Of a stretch of 64,000 nt of DNA, positions 25,924 through 34,466 are shown in pieces. A program made the position numbers and the translations under genes. The stretch spans positions 1 to 64,000 of the forward strand of contig JABDNT010000044.1 in the NCBI GenBank assembly GCA_013043685.1. The letters run 5' to 3'. The DNA comes from Flavobacteriaceae bacterium. Lineage in GTDB: Bacteria > Bacteroidota > Bacteroidia > Flavobacteriales > Flavobacteriaceae. Below the pieces are notes generated by a model. That model searched no databases, had not been told where the DNA came from, and saw only the letters and a program-made list of their open reading frames with translations. Within the stretch, counting starts at the first letter, position 1. Each line of letters begins with the position of its first letter.

Positions 25924-28374
25924 CTAAACTGTTTCTTCAGAATCGTTTTTTTCCTGTTTGCGATAATACCAAAGTCCGCCAGCCAGGATCAATATGAGTA
26001 AAATGAAGCTGGAAAGACTAATGGTACTCCCCGTTTGAATCACTTTGGGTTCAAACCTGAACTCTATCTTGTGGTTTCCCGCAGGCAGGGCCATTGCCCT
26101 TAGTACATAATTAGCGCGTATATATTCCACTGCTTCTCCGTTAAGGTATGCATTCCACCCTTTTGGATAATACACTTCTGAAAACACCGCCAGTTGAGGA
26201 GATTTCGATGAACTTTCATAAACCATATAGTCTGGTCTCACTTCCGTGAGATCGATTGTCGCCGTTGAATCCCTGACGATATTATCGAGAGGTAATCCTT
26301 CCTTGAATTCATTGTGGATCACTACAGTTTTCTTTGTATCCAGACTGTCGAGAAGTAACAATTCTTCATTCGCATTTTCGGCTATGAGCACATTCTCTAC
26401 AAACCAGGCATTGCCATTGGTAAAAGGATTTCTTTGGGCAACAGGACCTCCGTTTGGTGACTGCCCGATGATATAACGAACATTCATCATATTGAGAATT
26501 CCTATATCTCCATCTGCTAAAAAGTAATCGTCCAGATCCTGCATCCTGCCTGGCTTAGCCGCATGATATCCACCAAGGGCATTGTGGAAATAACTCGCAC
26601 GCCCACTACTGAAAGGATTGGTAGTAATATCGTACACCCTGAAATGTCCCTCATCTTCAAGAATCTGAATATCGGCCGGGTTCTTCTGGAAAGGTTGGTT
26701 CATGATCCTTGCATTCACAAAATCATCGTTGTTCACATATCGCCAATTCACGCCAACCAAATCTATAATTACTAAGACCGCAAGAATCGCTATTACAGTA
26801 TTTTGCTTTAGTTTTTCTTTCAGGAACATCCATAAAGCGACGGCAGCGAGCAACACAAAAATTAAAGTTCTCATAGTGTCTGTCACAAATAGCGAAGCCC
26901 TGTCATCCCTGATTGCTTCCACCAAAGGTGTTCCCAGTTGATCCCGTAATTCCTGATCATAAGGACTGGCAAAATCAAGTCCGGGGATAGCCGACTTAAA
27001 CAATAAGAACACTAAAGCTATTCCTCCTGTGATCCCAACGGCCCATAAGAGGGCTTTCTTTCGTGCTTCTTCTTTCACAAAGTCATTGAAATACTGATGC
27101 AAACCAACCACTGCTAAAATTGGAACAACTAATTCGATAATGACCTGAATGGAAGAGACCGCGCGAAATTTATCATACAGTGGTATATAGTCGATAAATA
27201 ATTCGGTGAGAAAGCTGAAATTCCTTCCCCATGAAAGAAATAAGCTCAATAAAAATGCGGCAGTTATCCACCATTTTATGCGTCCTTTTACCAGGAACAG
27301 TGCAAGTACCGCAAGGAATATAGTTATAGCACCGATGTACGCTGGAGCTGCCACAATAGGCTGATCTCCCCAGTAAACAGGCAGTTGACCCAGAATCTCG
27401 TTCGCTTCCTGCGGTGATGCTCCCAATCTAATAAGCGCATCCAGCGTTTCACCATCCTGAGGTAAAGGTTCACTGGTTCCCCCACCCATAAAGCGTGGTA
27501 TAAACAAATTGAATGTCTCAAGTGGCCCGTAGCTATATTCTGTGATGTATTCATAACTCAAACCGTCACCATCTTGTTTCGGACTCCCATCCGGTAATAT
27601 GGTAAGTTCACTCTTCCCACGAGTGGATGTATCTGCATATTCCTTGGTGGCCATAATATTGGTGGCATTCAAACCTACTGCGATAAGGACCCCCAGAAGC
27701 ATTATAGCCACAGACTTGAAGAAGTGTGGCAGCATCTTTTTACGATACGCATCTACCAGGTATGCAACACCAATACACAGTACCAGTAACAGCAGATAAT
27801 AGGTCATTTGAAAATGATTTGCCACAAATTCCAAAGCCAGCGCTATGGTTGTTAGAATAAATCCCCAGAGATACTTTCCCCGGAATGTGAGAATTACACC
27901 ACTTAAAACCAGCGGCATATATGCGATGGCATGGGCTTTGGCATTATGCCCTACACCCAGTATAATGATGAGATAAGTGGAAAATCCAAAGGCTAATGCT
28001 CCAAGGAACGCCAGCCTGAAATCTACTTTCAGAACCAGGAAAAGTATGTAGATAGAAATGAAATATAGGAACAAATAATCGGCTGGCCGAGGCAGAAAAC
28101 GTAGCGTAAGGTCCAGCTTCTTTATATAATTATGAGGATATTTCGCACCTAATTGATAGGTGGGCATTCCTCCGAATGCAGAATTTGTCCAATAGGTTTC
28201 TTCGCCAGATGCCTTACGGTAGTCGTTCTGTTGTTTGGCCATACCGGTATACTGAACAATATCACTCTGAAAGATCTTCTTTCCCTGTAATACCGGGTTA
28301 AAATACGCTAGTGAAGCGATAAGAAATAATACCAATACGATAAGATGCGGAAGAAAATCCTTAATTCGTTGCAT
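25924..28374 (-). CDS. YfhO-family multi-pass membrane protein
   Basis: An 816-residue inner-membrane protein with about 12-13 helices in the first 560 residues, a C-terminal periplasmic domain of about 200 residues and a final helix at 785-805. The first loop, QSDIVQYTGMAKQQND, with Asp-x(2)-Gln, is typical of YfhO and other GT-C type glycosyltransferases, which use lipid-linked sugar donors. The C-terminal domain contains YPKGWNAYLNGE and FRFEPKVIQTG, typical of the family. It precedes the GT4 glycosyltransferase in the same operon, consistent with work on a shared cell-surface glycan or lipid modification. The specific reaction is inferred. Confidence 0.82.
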   Translation of the reverse strand: MQRIKDFLPHLIVLVLFLIASLAYFNPVLQGKKIFQSDIVQYTGMAKQQNDYRKASGEETYWTNSAFGGMPTYQLGAKYPHNYIKKLDLTLRFLPRPADYLFLYFISIYILFLVLKVDFRLAFLGALAFGFSTYLIIILGVGHNAKAHAIAYMPLVLSGVILTFRGKYLWGFILTTIALALEFVANHFQMTYYLLLLVLCIGVAYLVDAYRKKMLPHFFKSVAIMLLGVLIAVGLNATNIMATKEYADTSTRGKSELTILPDGSPKQDGDGLSYEYITEYSYGPLETFNLFIPRFMGGGTSEPLPQDGETLDALIRLGASPQEANEILGQLPVYWGDQPIVAAPAYIGAITIFLAVLALFLVKGRIKWWITAAFLLSLFLSWGRNFSFLTELFIDYIPLYDKFRAVSSIQVIIELVVPILAVVGLHQYFNDFVKEEARKKALLWAVGITGGIALVFLLFKSAIPGLDFASPYDQELRDQLGTPLVEAIRDDRASLFVTDTMRTLIFVLLAAVALWMFLKEKLKQNTVIAILAVLVIIDLVGVNWRYVNNDDFVNARIMNQPFQKNPADIQILEDEGHFRVYDITTNPFSSGRASYFHNALGGYHAAKPGRMQDLDDYFLADGDIGILNMMNVRYIIGQSPNGGPVAQRNPFTNGNAWFVENVLIAENANEELLLLDSLDTKKTVVIHNEFKEGLPLDNIVRDSTATIDLTEVRPDYMVYESSSKSPQLAVFSEVYYPKGWNAYLNGEAVEYIRANYVLRAMALPAGNHKIEFRFEPKVIQTGSTISLSSFILLILILAGGLWYYRKQEKNDSEETV

Positions 28375-28404
28375 ATAACGGGTGTATGTTAAGAAGATAG
28401 AAAA

Positions 28405-28671
28405 TTAATCAATTTCTTCGTAATCCACGTACTCACCAACAGTAGATGTGGCCTTTGTGTTTTTTGAAGGCATTTTATCAATAGTGATACTTCCCTCCTT
28501 CTGTTCCGGTGGATTTTGTTGGAAAGGATTAGCTCCGAAGGACTGCTCGAATTGTTTACCGGCCTTTTTTAGGATAAACCTCATGATATAAGGTTTGAGA
28601 AGTTTCAGAAGAAACTTTAAACCCAAGTATACCAAGAGTATAACTAAAACCGTTTTTAAAAATGTGATCAT
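28405..28671 (-). CDS. DUF4834 family small membrane protein
   Basis: An 88-residue protein with one N-terminal membrane helix (ITFLKTVLVILLVYLGLKF), a basic amphipathic stretch, and a cytoplasmic tail ending VGEYVDYEEID. This layout is that of DUF4834, a flavobacterial family of unknown role. The start is ATG 28671; the longer frame back to 28710 adds 13 residues that would place extra polar residues before the helix. It lies 30 bases upstream of the YfhO gene in the same direction and may be part of that operon. Confidence 0.72.
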   Translation of the reverse strand: MITFLKTVLVILLVYLGLKFLLKLLKPYIMRFILKKAGKQFEQSFGANPFQQNPPEQKEGSITIDKMPSKNTKATSTVGEYVDYEEID

Positions 28672-28752
28672 AAAATTAGAGATACAGACCAAAAGTACGT
28701 ATTGACGCACAAAAAGACGAAAATCATCTATTAAATAAATGATAAAATAATA

Positions 28753-28760
28753 TATCTTTG
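28753..28760 (+). promoter_or_regulatory. -7 promoter element TATCTTTG
   Basis: Exact TAnnTTTG match 16 bases before the ATG at 28777; no clear -33 TTG. Confidence 0.5.
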
Positions 28761-28776
28761 AACTAAACCCATATCC

Positions 28777-29799
28777 ATGACCCGAATAAAAATCCTGTTC
28801 CTCGCAGCGCTATTCCTCGTTAATTTCGGTACTATTTCCGCTCAATATACAGACATGATAAATACCAACCGGCCCGGTGTTTCCCAGGGCGCATTTTCGG
28901 TGGGTAAGAACGTGTTGCAATTCGAAACAGGATTTAGCTACGGAAAGGAAGACCATCGTTTGTTGTCAACCGAGACTAACGTATGGGCGATCGATTATAG
29001 CGTTCGTTACGGGTTTTTCAGGGAAGAATTGGAGGTTAGTTTAATAGGAATCTTTCAAAGTAACAACATTACCGATACCAGGGGTGCGGTTCCTTTTGAG
29101 TTTACCCAGAGTAACTTCCGAAGTAATACATTAGGAGCCAAGTACCTTATTTACGATCCATACAGGAAGATGGAAGAGAAAGGCCCGAATCTCTACAGCT
29201 GGAAAAAGAACTTTAAATTTCAATGGGCCGACCTGATCCCAGCGGTTTCTGTGTATGCAGGGGCTAATTTCGATTTTTCCGATAATCCATTCACACCGGA
29301 ACCCGAAACTACTATTAGTCCGAAAGTGGTCGTGTCAACACAAAACAACTTGGTGGGAGGTTTTGTATTTGTAACCAATATTATTGCAGACCGTATAACT
29401 ACGGATTTCCCTTCCTATGGATATATTATAACCCTTACCCATGCTACCAACGACTATTTCTCGATTTTCCTTGAGAACCAGGGTTTTAAGAGCGATTTTT
29501 ATGCCGATCAGCTGCTGCGAGGCGGTGCCGCTGCTTTGATAAACGCAAATCTACACGTGGATGCATCGGTGACATTGAATTTTAAGGACACGCCTTCTGT
29601 TTTCTATGGAAGGATTGGTGTTGCTTACCGTTTCGATATGCACGGTGAAGATGAATACATTGAGGAAAAGGGTAAGTCGGGACGTAAGAAGAAAAGAGCT
29701 GAAAAAGGAACTAGTAAGAAGAAGAACAAAAGAAAAAACAGAAAGCGCAAAGATGATTTTATTGAAGATGACGGAGATGGAGGGGGACTTCAATTTTAA
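28777..29799 (+). CDS. Outer-membrane beta-barrel protein with C-terminal Lys/Arg tail
   Basis: A 340-residue exported protein with a signal peptide ending at ISAQY. The body resembles the phenol-degradation MetA/transporter-type barrel family: it starts TDMINTNRPGVSQGAF, followed by strands such as LQFETGFSYG and YFSIFLENQGFKSDFYAD. The last ~50 residues are an unusual tail: about 33 mostly Lys/Arg residues (SGRKKKRAEKG, then KKKNKRKNRKRKDD) and a closing acidic-glycine segment. The tail follows the last visible strand, so it would lie in the periplasm if the barrel is classical. It is followed after 6 bases by a GNAT-like gene. Ligand unknown. Confidence 0.75.
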   Translation: MTRIKILFLAALFLVNFGTISAQYTDMINTNRPGVSQGAFSVGKNVLQFETGFSYGKEDHRLLSTETNVWAIDYSVRYGFFREELEVSLIGIFQSNNITDTRGAVPFEFTQSNFRSNTLGAKYLIYDPYRKMEEKGPNLYSWKKNFKFQWADLIPAVSVYAGANFDFSDNPFTPEPETTISPKVVVSTQNNLVGGFVFVTNIIADRITTDFPSYGYIITLTHATNDYFSIFLENQGFKSDFYADQLLRGGAAALINANLHVDASVTLNFKDTPSVFYGRIGVAYRFDMHGEDEYIEEKGKSGRKKKRAEKGTSKKKNKRKNRKRKDDFIEDDGDGGGLQF

Positions 29800-29805
29800 G
29801 AGCCT

Positions 29806-30924
29806 ATGATTGAAATTACCGAAGTAACCAACAAAAAAGAGCTCAAGAAATTTGTAACCTTTCCTTTTAAGCTCTATAAGAAAAATAAATACTGGGTTCC
29901 TCCGCTTATTAAAGACGAGATGGAAACGCTGGACCTTACAAAGAACCCGGTAGCTAAAAATGCTGAAGCCACTTACTATCTTGCTTATAAAGATGGCCAA
30001 TTGGCGGGCAGGATCGCTGTGATCGTGAATCACCTGGAGATCAACGATCAGGGAAAGAAAAAAATTCGATTCGGATGGTTTGACGTGACAGACGACATTG
30101 CAGTAACCAAGGCGTTGCTGGAGAAGGTCTTCGAAAAAGGAAGATCCCTAAACCTGGATTATGCCGAAGGCCCTGTAGGCTTCTCGAATATGGAAAAAGC
30201 AGGAATTCTTACCAGGGGATATGACGAAATGAATACTATGATCACCTGGTATCATCACCCCTATTATGCCGAACATTTCGAAAAACTAGGATTCAAAAAG
30301 CAGGCAACCTGGGTAGAATTCAGATTGAGGATCCCACCCGAAATAAAAGATAAAGTGGCAAAGTTCTCGGGGATCGTTAAAAAACGATATGGCCTCTCTG
30401 TGATTCGCTTCAAGAACAAGAAAGAGATTCTGCCCTATGTGGACAGTATGTTCGACCTGCTGAATAAAACGTACAACACACTACAAACCTTTGTGCCTAT
30501 TCAGCAATATCAGATCGATTATTACAAAGAGAAATATTTCAGTTTCATCCACCCCGATTATATCACCTGTATCAAGGACAAGGAAGGCAAGTTGATTGCT
30601 TTCTCTGTAGTGATGCCTTCCTTCAGTAAAGCCTTGAAAAAAGCCAATGGAAAACTATTGCCAATGGGTTGGTGGCATATCCTTCAGGCGCAGAAAAAGA
30701 ACGACCTGGCTGCTTTCTACCTTATTGGAATTGATCCCGAATACCAGGGTAAAGGCGTAACCGCAATAATCTTTGAAGAAATGCAGTATCTTTTCAACTC
30801 GAAAGGTATTGATACGGTAGAAACCAATCCCGAGTTGATCGAAAACACGGCTGTTCAACTCCTCTGGAAAGACTATGATCCCCGGCAGCATAAAGAACGT
30901 AGTACCTATAGGATCGACTTGTAG
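29806..30924 (+). CDS. GNAT-like acyltransferase family protein
   Basis: A 372-residue cytosolic protein. The C-terminal part carries a GNAT signature with acyl-CoA binding: FYLIGIDPEYQGKGVTAIIFEEM at about 304-326 (Q/R-x-x-G-x-G/A), followed by ETNPELIENTAVQLLWKDYD. The N-terminal half (FVTFPFKLYKKNKYWVPPL, then AGRIAVIVNH) is a second, degenerate GNAT-like unit. Similar proteins are sometimes labelled GTP cyclohydrolase in databases, which this sequence does not support. It is co-transcribed with the outer-membrane barrel before it and probably with the transglutaminase-like gene after it. The substrate is unknown. Confidence 0.72.
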   Translation: MIEITEVTNKKELKKFVTFPFKLYKKNKYWVPPLIKDEMETLDLTKNPVAKNAEATYYLAYKDGQLAGRIAVIVNHLEINDQGKKKIRFGWFDVTDDIAVTKALLEKVFEKGRSLNLDYAEGPVGFSNMEKAGILTRGYDEMNTMITWYHHPYYAEHFEKLGFKKQATWVEFRLRIPPEIKDKVAKFSGIVKKRYGLSVIRFKNKKEILPYVDSMFDLLNKTYNTLQTFVPIQQYQIDYYKEKYFSFIHPDYITCIKDKEGKLIAFSVVMPSFSKALKKANGKLLPMGWWHILQAQKKNDLAAFYLIGIDPEYQGKGVTAIIFEEMQYLFNSKGIDTVETNPELIENTAVQLLWKDYDPRQHKERSTYRIDL

Positions 30925-30953
30925 AGGGCATGATTTTTGATTTCAGAAATGGT

Positions 30954-31907
30954 ATGAATCGAAATTTTCTGTATCCGTTTTTCTTCATCTTCATTTTCCT
31001 TTCCACCTCATTTTCGTTCTCCCAGGATTTCACGGCGGTGGATACCAAGGTAAGATCATATCCTGAAACCCGTCTAAACTCCGTTCATGAACTAGCAGGT
31101 ATGATTAACCAGGATTTTAGCTCCAACATAGAAAAGGTGCGTGCTATCTATACCTGGATCACGAGCAATGTTGCTTATAGCTACGATGCCCGAAGCACGA
31201 TGAGCATCACCTATTACTCCGAAGAAGAGCGGATCCGCAAAATGCAGCGATATCAGGATGTCTTTGCGAATATTACATTGAAAAGTAAGAAAGCTGTCTG
31301 TCATGGCTATTCCTTACTGTTCAACGAACTCTGTGAGCAACTCGGTATCGAGTCAAGGGTTATTCGCGGTTTTGGGAAATCTTATGTTTCGGACATAGGG
31401 GCGGAATACGTATCGAACCATGCCTGGAATATGGTAACTATTGAAGGAAAGGATTATCTAATCGATGCAACCTGGGGCGCTGGATCAATGAATGGAAATC
31501 ACTTTAAAAGAGAGGTTACTTACCTTTATTTTCTTACCCCGCCGGAATTTTTCATTAAAAACCATTATCCAGATAATTTCAGTGATTCCTTGCTGGAAGA
31601 ACACGTAAACAAGCGCAGTTTCTTAATGAATCCGGTTGTTTTTGAAAAAGCTCTCTCTCAATACGCTCTGATAAATCCCGGAATAGGTGTACTGAGGATG
31701 AAATCAATTGAACAATTTGAAATCGAGAGTAAGAGGCCCATAGGGAAAATAAGATATTATATGGATGGAAATTTTCACGACGTAGAGTCGCTTTTGATCC
31801 AAAATAACCGTTACTCATTTAAGATCGACCTCAACGGACATTATGATCGTGAACTCCTGATCTACCTCAATGACGAAGCTGCCTTTGGATTTAAGGTGAG
31901 GCCATAA
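30954..31907 (+). CDS. Secreted transglutaminase-like protein
   Basis: A 317-residue exported protein of the transglutaminase-like (papain-fold) superfamily. The catalytic triad regions are visible: Cys in KAVCHGYSLLFNELC (about 121), His in SNHAWNMV (about 159) and Asp in YLIDATWG (about 173). An upstream VRAIYTWITSNVAYSYD motif is also typical of the family. Such domains act as proteases or peptide-modifying enzymes in the envelope. The signal peptide begins MNRNFLYPFF, so I place the start at 30954. The in-frame ATG at 30930 is possible and would add 8 residues. A strong terminator follows. Confidence 0.78.
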   Translation: MNRNFLYPFFFIFIFLSTSFSFSQDFTAVDTKVRSYPETRLNSVHELAGMINQDFSSNIEKVRAIYTWITSNVAYSYDARSTMSITYYSEEERIRKMQRYQDVFANITLKSKKAVCHGYSLLFNELCEQLGIESRVIRGFGKSYVSDIGAEYVSNHAWNMVTIEGKDYLIDATWGAGSMNGNHFKREVTYLYFLTPPEFFIKNHYPDNFSDSLLEEHVNKRSFLMNPVVFEKALSQYALINPGIGVLRMKSIEQFEIESKRPIGKIRYYMDGNFHDVESLLIQNNRYSFKIDLNGHYDRELLIYLNDEAAFGFKVRP

Positions 31908-31909
31908 AA

Positions 31910-31938
31910 AAACCACCCTTTTGAGGTGGTTTATTTTT
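31910..31938. terminator. Bidirectional terminator
   Basis: AAACCACC pairs with GGTGGTTT around a 7-base loop, with ATTTTTT downstream and an A-run upstream. It lies between the transglutaminase-like gene and the converging acyltransferase gene. Confidence 0.85.
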
Positions 31939-31953
31939 TAAATTTTCTGAAGC

Positions 31954-33213
31954 TTATTCGCCCATCGCAGCTGCAACAGCAGCAGATAGCCTTTTATAAG
32001 TTCCATTCTCTAGTCGCTCACGAATTGCAGAGAACGCCTCAAGTGTTTCGTTTATGTCTTCCATAGTATGCGAAGCTGTTGGGATCATTCTTAGAAGTAT
32101 CAATCCCTTCGGAATTACCGGATATACAACTATTGAACAGAACACACCGTGATTCTCACGCAAGTCTTTTACCAGGGCCATAGCCTCAGGAATACTTCCC
32201 TTAAGGTACACAGGAGTAACGCAACTCTGTGTTGTACCCAGGTCGAATCCTCTTTCGCGAAGTCCTCCCTGGAGGGCATTTACGTTCTCCCACAGCTTGT
32301 CTTTGAACTCCGTGCTGGAACGCATCATGTCCAGGCGCTTTAAAGCTCCTGCCACCAATTGCATCTGAAGTGATTTGGCGAACATCTGAGAACGCAGGTT
32401 GTATTTGAGATAATTGATGATCTCTTCGTCTCCTGCTATAAAAGCTCCGGTACTCGCCATCGATTTGGCAAAAGTTGCAAAATACACATCGATATCTTCC
32501 TGTACACCCTGCTCTTCTCCTGCTCCTGCTCCGGTTTTTCCCAGAGTTCCAAATCCATGGGCATCATCTACAAATAATCTGAAGTTGAATTTTTTCTTTA
32601 GAGCGACAATCTCTTTAAGTTTTCCCTGTTCTCCACGCATTCCGAAGACACCTTCAGAAATCAATAAAATCCCGCCTCCAGTCTTCTCAGCAACTTTTTC
32701 GGCACGTTTCAGGTTCTTTTCGATACTTTCCATATCGTTGTGCTTGTACGTAAATCGCTGCCCTAAATGAAGTCGAACACCATCGATAATACAGGCGTGC
32801 GCATCCACATCGTACACGATCACATCGTCTTTTGACACAAGGGCGTCTATGGTTGACACCATTCCCTGATATCCGAAGTTCAGCAAATATGCAGCTTCTT
32901 TGCTCACAAAGGCAGCCAGTTCTTTCTGAAGTTGTTCATGAAGGTCGGTATGACCACTCATCATACGCGCTCCCATTGGATAGGCTGATCCGTATTGTGC
33001 GGCAGCTTCTGCATCTACTTTTCTTACCTCCGGGTGATTTGCAAGACCTAAATAGTCGTTCACACTCCAGGTAATAACTTCTTTACCATTGAAACCCATT
33101 CTATTGCTAATAGGGCCTTCGAGTTTGGGGAATACAAAGTATCCTTCAGCCTGTTCCGCCCATTTACCTAAGGGTCCTTTGTCTTTGTATATTTTGTCAA
33201 ATAAATCTCTCAT
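31954..33213 (-). CDS. PLP-dependent acyl transferase of the alpha-oxoamine synthase family (probable cysteate acyltransferase or SPT-like)
   Basis: A 419-residue alpha-oxoamine synthase-family enzyme that condenses an amino acid with an acyl thioester, releasing CO2. The PLP-binding Lys250 lies in FATFAKSMASTGAF, the ring-facing Asp217/His219 in VDDAHGFG and a glycine-rich phosphate region near MSGHTDLHEQLQ. In Bacteroidota this family makes 3-ketosphinganine (serine as donor) or 3-ketocapnine (cysteate as donor). The FAKSMASTGAF active-site sequence departs from the usual TFSKA-type loop. The nearby cysteine-synthase-like gene favours the cysteate route, but this is inference. It has a very good promoter of its own. 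Confidence 0.85.
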   Translation of the reverse strand: MRDLFDKIYKDKGPLGKWAEQAEGYFVFPKLEGPISNRMGFNGKEVITWSVNDYLGLANHPEVRKVDAEAAAQYGSAYPMGARMMSGHTDLHEQLQKELAAFVSKEAAYLLNFGYQGMVSTIDALVSKDDVIVYDVDAHACIIDGVRLHLGQRFTYKHNDMESIEKNLKRAEKVAEKTGGGILLISEGVFGMRGEQGKLKEIVALKKKFNFRLFVDDAHGFGTLGKTGAGAGEEQGVQEDIDVYFATFAKSMASTGAFIAGDEEIINYLKYNLRSQMFAKSLQMQLVAGALKRLDMMRSSTEFKDKLWENVNALQGGLRERGFDLGTTQSCVTPVYLKGSIPEAMALVKDLRENHGVFCSIVVYPVIPKGLILLRMIPTASHTMEDINETLEAFSAIRERLENGTYKRLSAAVAAAMGE

Positions 33214-33240
33214 TAATCGTCAAGTGTTTCAATCAAGGCA

Positions 33241-33270
33241 CAAAATTAGGTAATTTTATCAGGATAACAA
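33241..33270 (-). promoter_or_regulatory. Flavobacterial promoter, TTG-N19-TAATTTTG
   Basis: On the minus strand, TTG (33268-33270) is separated by 19 bases from TAATTTTG (33241-33248), the ideal flavobacterial spacing. The start codon of the acyltransferase follows 27 bases later at 33213. It shows that the acyltransferase is transcribed on its own. Confidence 0.75.
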
Positions 33271-33298
33271 TATTCTTTTTTCCTAAGTAATGCCCATT

Positions 33299-33330
33299 AA
33301 AAAAGCCACCTGCCAGAAGCAGGTGGCTTT
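33299..33330 (-). terminator. Rho-independent terminator of the cysteine-synthase-like gene
   Basis: A perfect 12-bp stem (AAAGCCACCTGC with GCAGGTGGCTTT) with a 5-base loop, followed on the minus strand by TTTTTT. Confidence 0.88.
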
Positions 33331-33349
33331 ATATGTTTAGGTCAGTATT

Positions 33350-34387
33350 CTATTTAACGTACTGGATATTCACCGCTTCAGTATTTTGAGCCTCCCCGAA
33401 GCCTTGTTTTTGCATCCATTCGTCACTGTATATCTTGCTCATATAGCGGGATCCATGATCCGGAAACACCACGACAATTTTACTTTCAGCATCAAAAAAA
33501 CCTTCTTCCTCCAATTGTTTCAGTCCCTGCATAGCAGCACCGCTGGTGTATCCTACAAATAACCCTTCAGTCTTAGCTATTTCACGAGCCATGATAGCAC
33601 TATCCTCATCGGTCACTTTGATGAAACGATCAATACTGTCGAAATCGGTTGCATCCGGCACTAAATTCTTACCAAGGCCTTCAATTCTGTATGGATAAAT
33701 CTCGTTTTTATCGAATTCACGTGTTTCGTGAAACTTCTGAAGCACGGAACCATAAGCATCAATACCTATTACCTGCACTTCGGAATTCTGCTCTTTCAGA
33801 TAGCGTGAAATACCCGAGATAGTTCCTCCTGTACCGCTACAAGCCACTAAATGAGTTATCTGACCACCGGTTTGCTCCCAGATCTCAGGGCCGGTAGTAT
33901 GATAATGTGCATCAATATTCAAAGTGTTGAAATACTGATTTATATAGACAGAACCTGCAATTTCAGTATGTAATCGCTTAGCTACCTCGTAGTAAGAGCG
34001 AGGATCATCGGCCGCAACATTCGCCGGGCATACGTAAACTTGAGCTCCCATACTCTTAAGCATATCGATCTTGTCCTTAGAGGACTTCGAACTAACGGCC
34101 AGAATGCATTTGTAGCCTTTCAGAATACTTACCATAGCGATACTAAAACCTGTATTTCCACTAGTGGTTTCAATTATGGTGTCACCAGGATTGAGAATTC
34201 CTTCTCTTTCAGCTTTTTCGATAATGTACAGGGCAATTCGGTCTTTTGCAGAATGACCAGGATTAAATGCTTCTACTTTAGCAAAGTAGTCGCCTTTCAT
34301 GCCTATTGTAATGTTATTGAGCTTTATTAATGGTGTCTTACCAATTAATTCCAACACATTTTCATGGGCCTTAATCGCTTCTTTCAT
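33350..34387 (-). CDS. Cysteine-synthase-like PLP enzyme (candidate cysteate synthase)
   Basis: A 345-residue beta-family PLP enzyme. The PLP lysine is Lys48 in [24 protein letters not shown] holds the substrate-binding loop and [15 protein letters not shown] the phosphate-binding glycines. The protein belongs to the O-acetylserine sulfhydrylase/cystathionine beta-synthase group, without a CBS regulatory domain. Changes from classical CysK (HSAKDR for the usual SVKDR) leave room for another nucleophile. It lies next to an alpha-oxoamine synthase that could use cysteate, so a cysteate synthase is plausible; ordinary cysteine synthesis is the alternative. The start is at ATG 34387, with a -7 element 57 bases upstream. 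Confidence 0.82.
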   Translation of the reverse strand: MKEAIKAHENVLELIGKTPLIKLNNITIGMKGDYFAKVEAFNPGHSAKDRIALYIIEKAEREGILNPGDTIIETTSGNTGFSIAMVSILKGYKCILAVSSKSSKDKIDMLKSMGAQVYVCPANVAADDPRSYYEVAKRLHTEIAGSVYINQYFNTLNIDAHYHTTGPEIWEQTGGQITHLVACSGTGGTISGISRYLKEQNSEVQVIGIDAYGSVLQKFHETREFDKNEIYPYRIEGLGKNLVPDATDFDSIDRFIKVTDEDSAIMAREIAKTEGLFVGYTSGAAMQGLKQLEEEGFFDAESKIVVVFPDHGSRYMSKIYSDEWMQKQGFGEAQNTEAVNIQYVK

Positions 34388-34443
34388 AAAGAGAGGTTTT
34401 GTTAGTTGAACATATGGTAAAACCATACATTTCCTGAACGCGC

Positions 34444-34451
34444 CAAAGGTA
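34444..34451 (-). promoter_or_regulatory. -7 promoter element TACCTTTG (minus strand)
   Basis: An exact TAnnTTTG match on the minus strand, 57 bases upstream of the ATG at 34387 and next to the 3' end of the peptidase gene. The -33 element is not clear. Confidence 0.4.
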
Positions 34452-34466
34452 CGTCAAAAATTTTAA

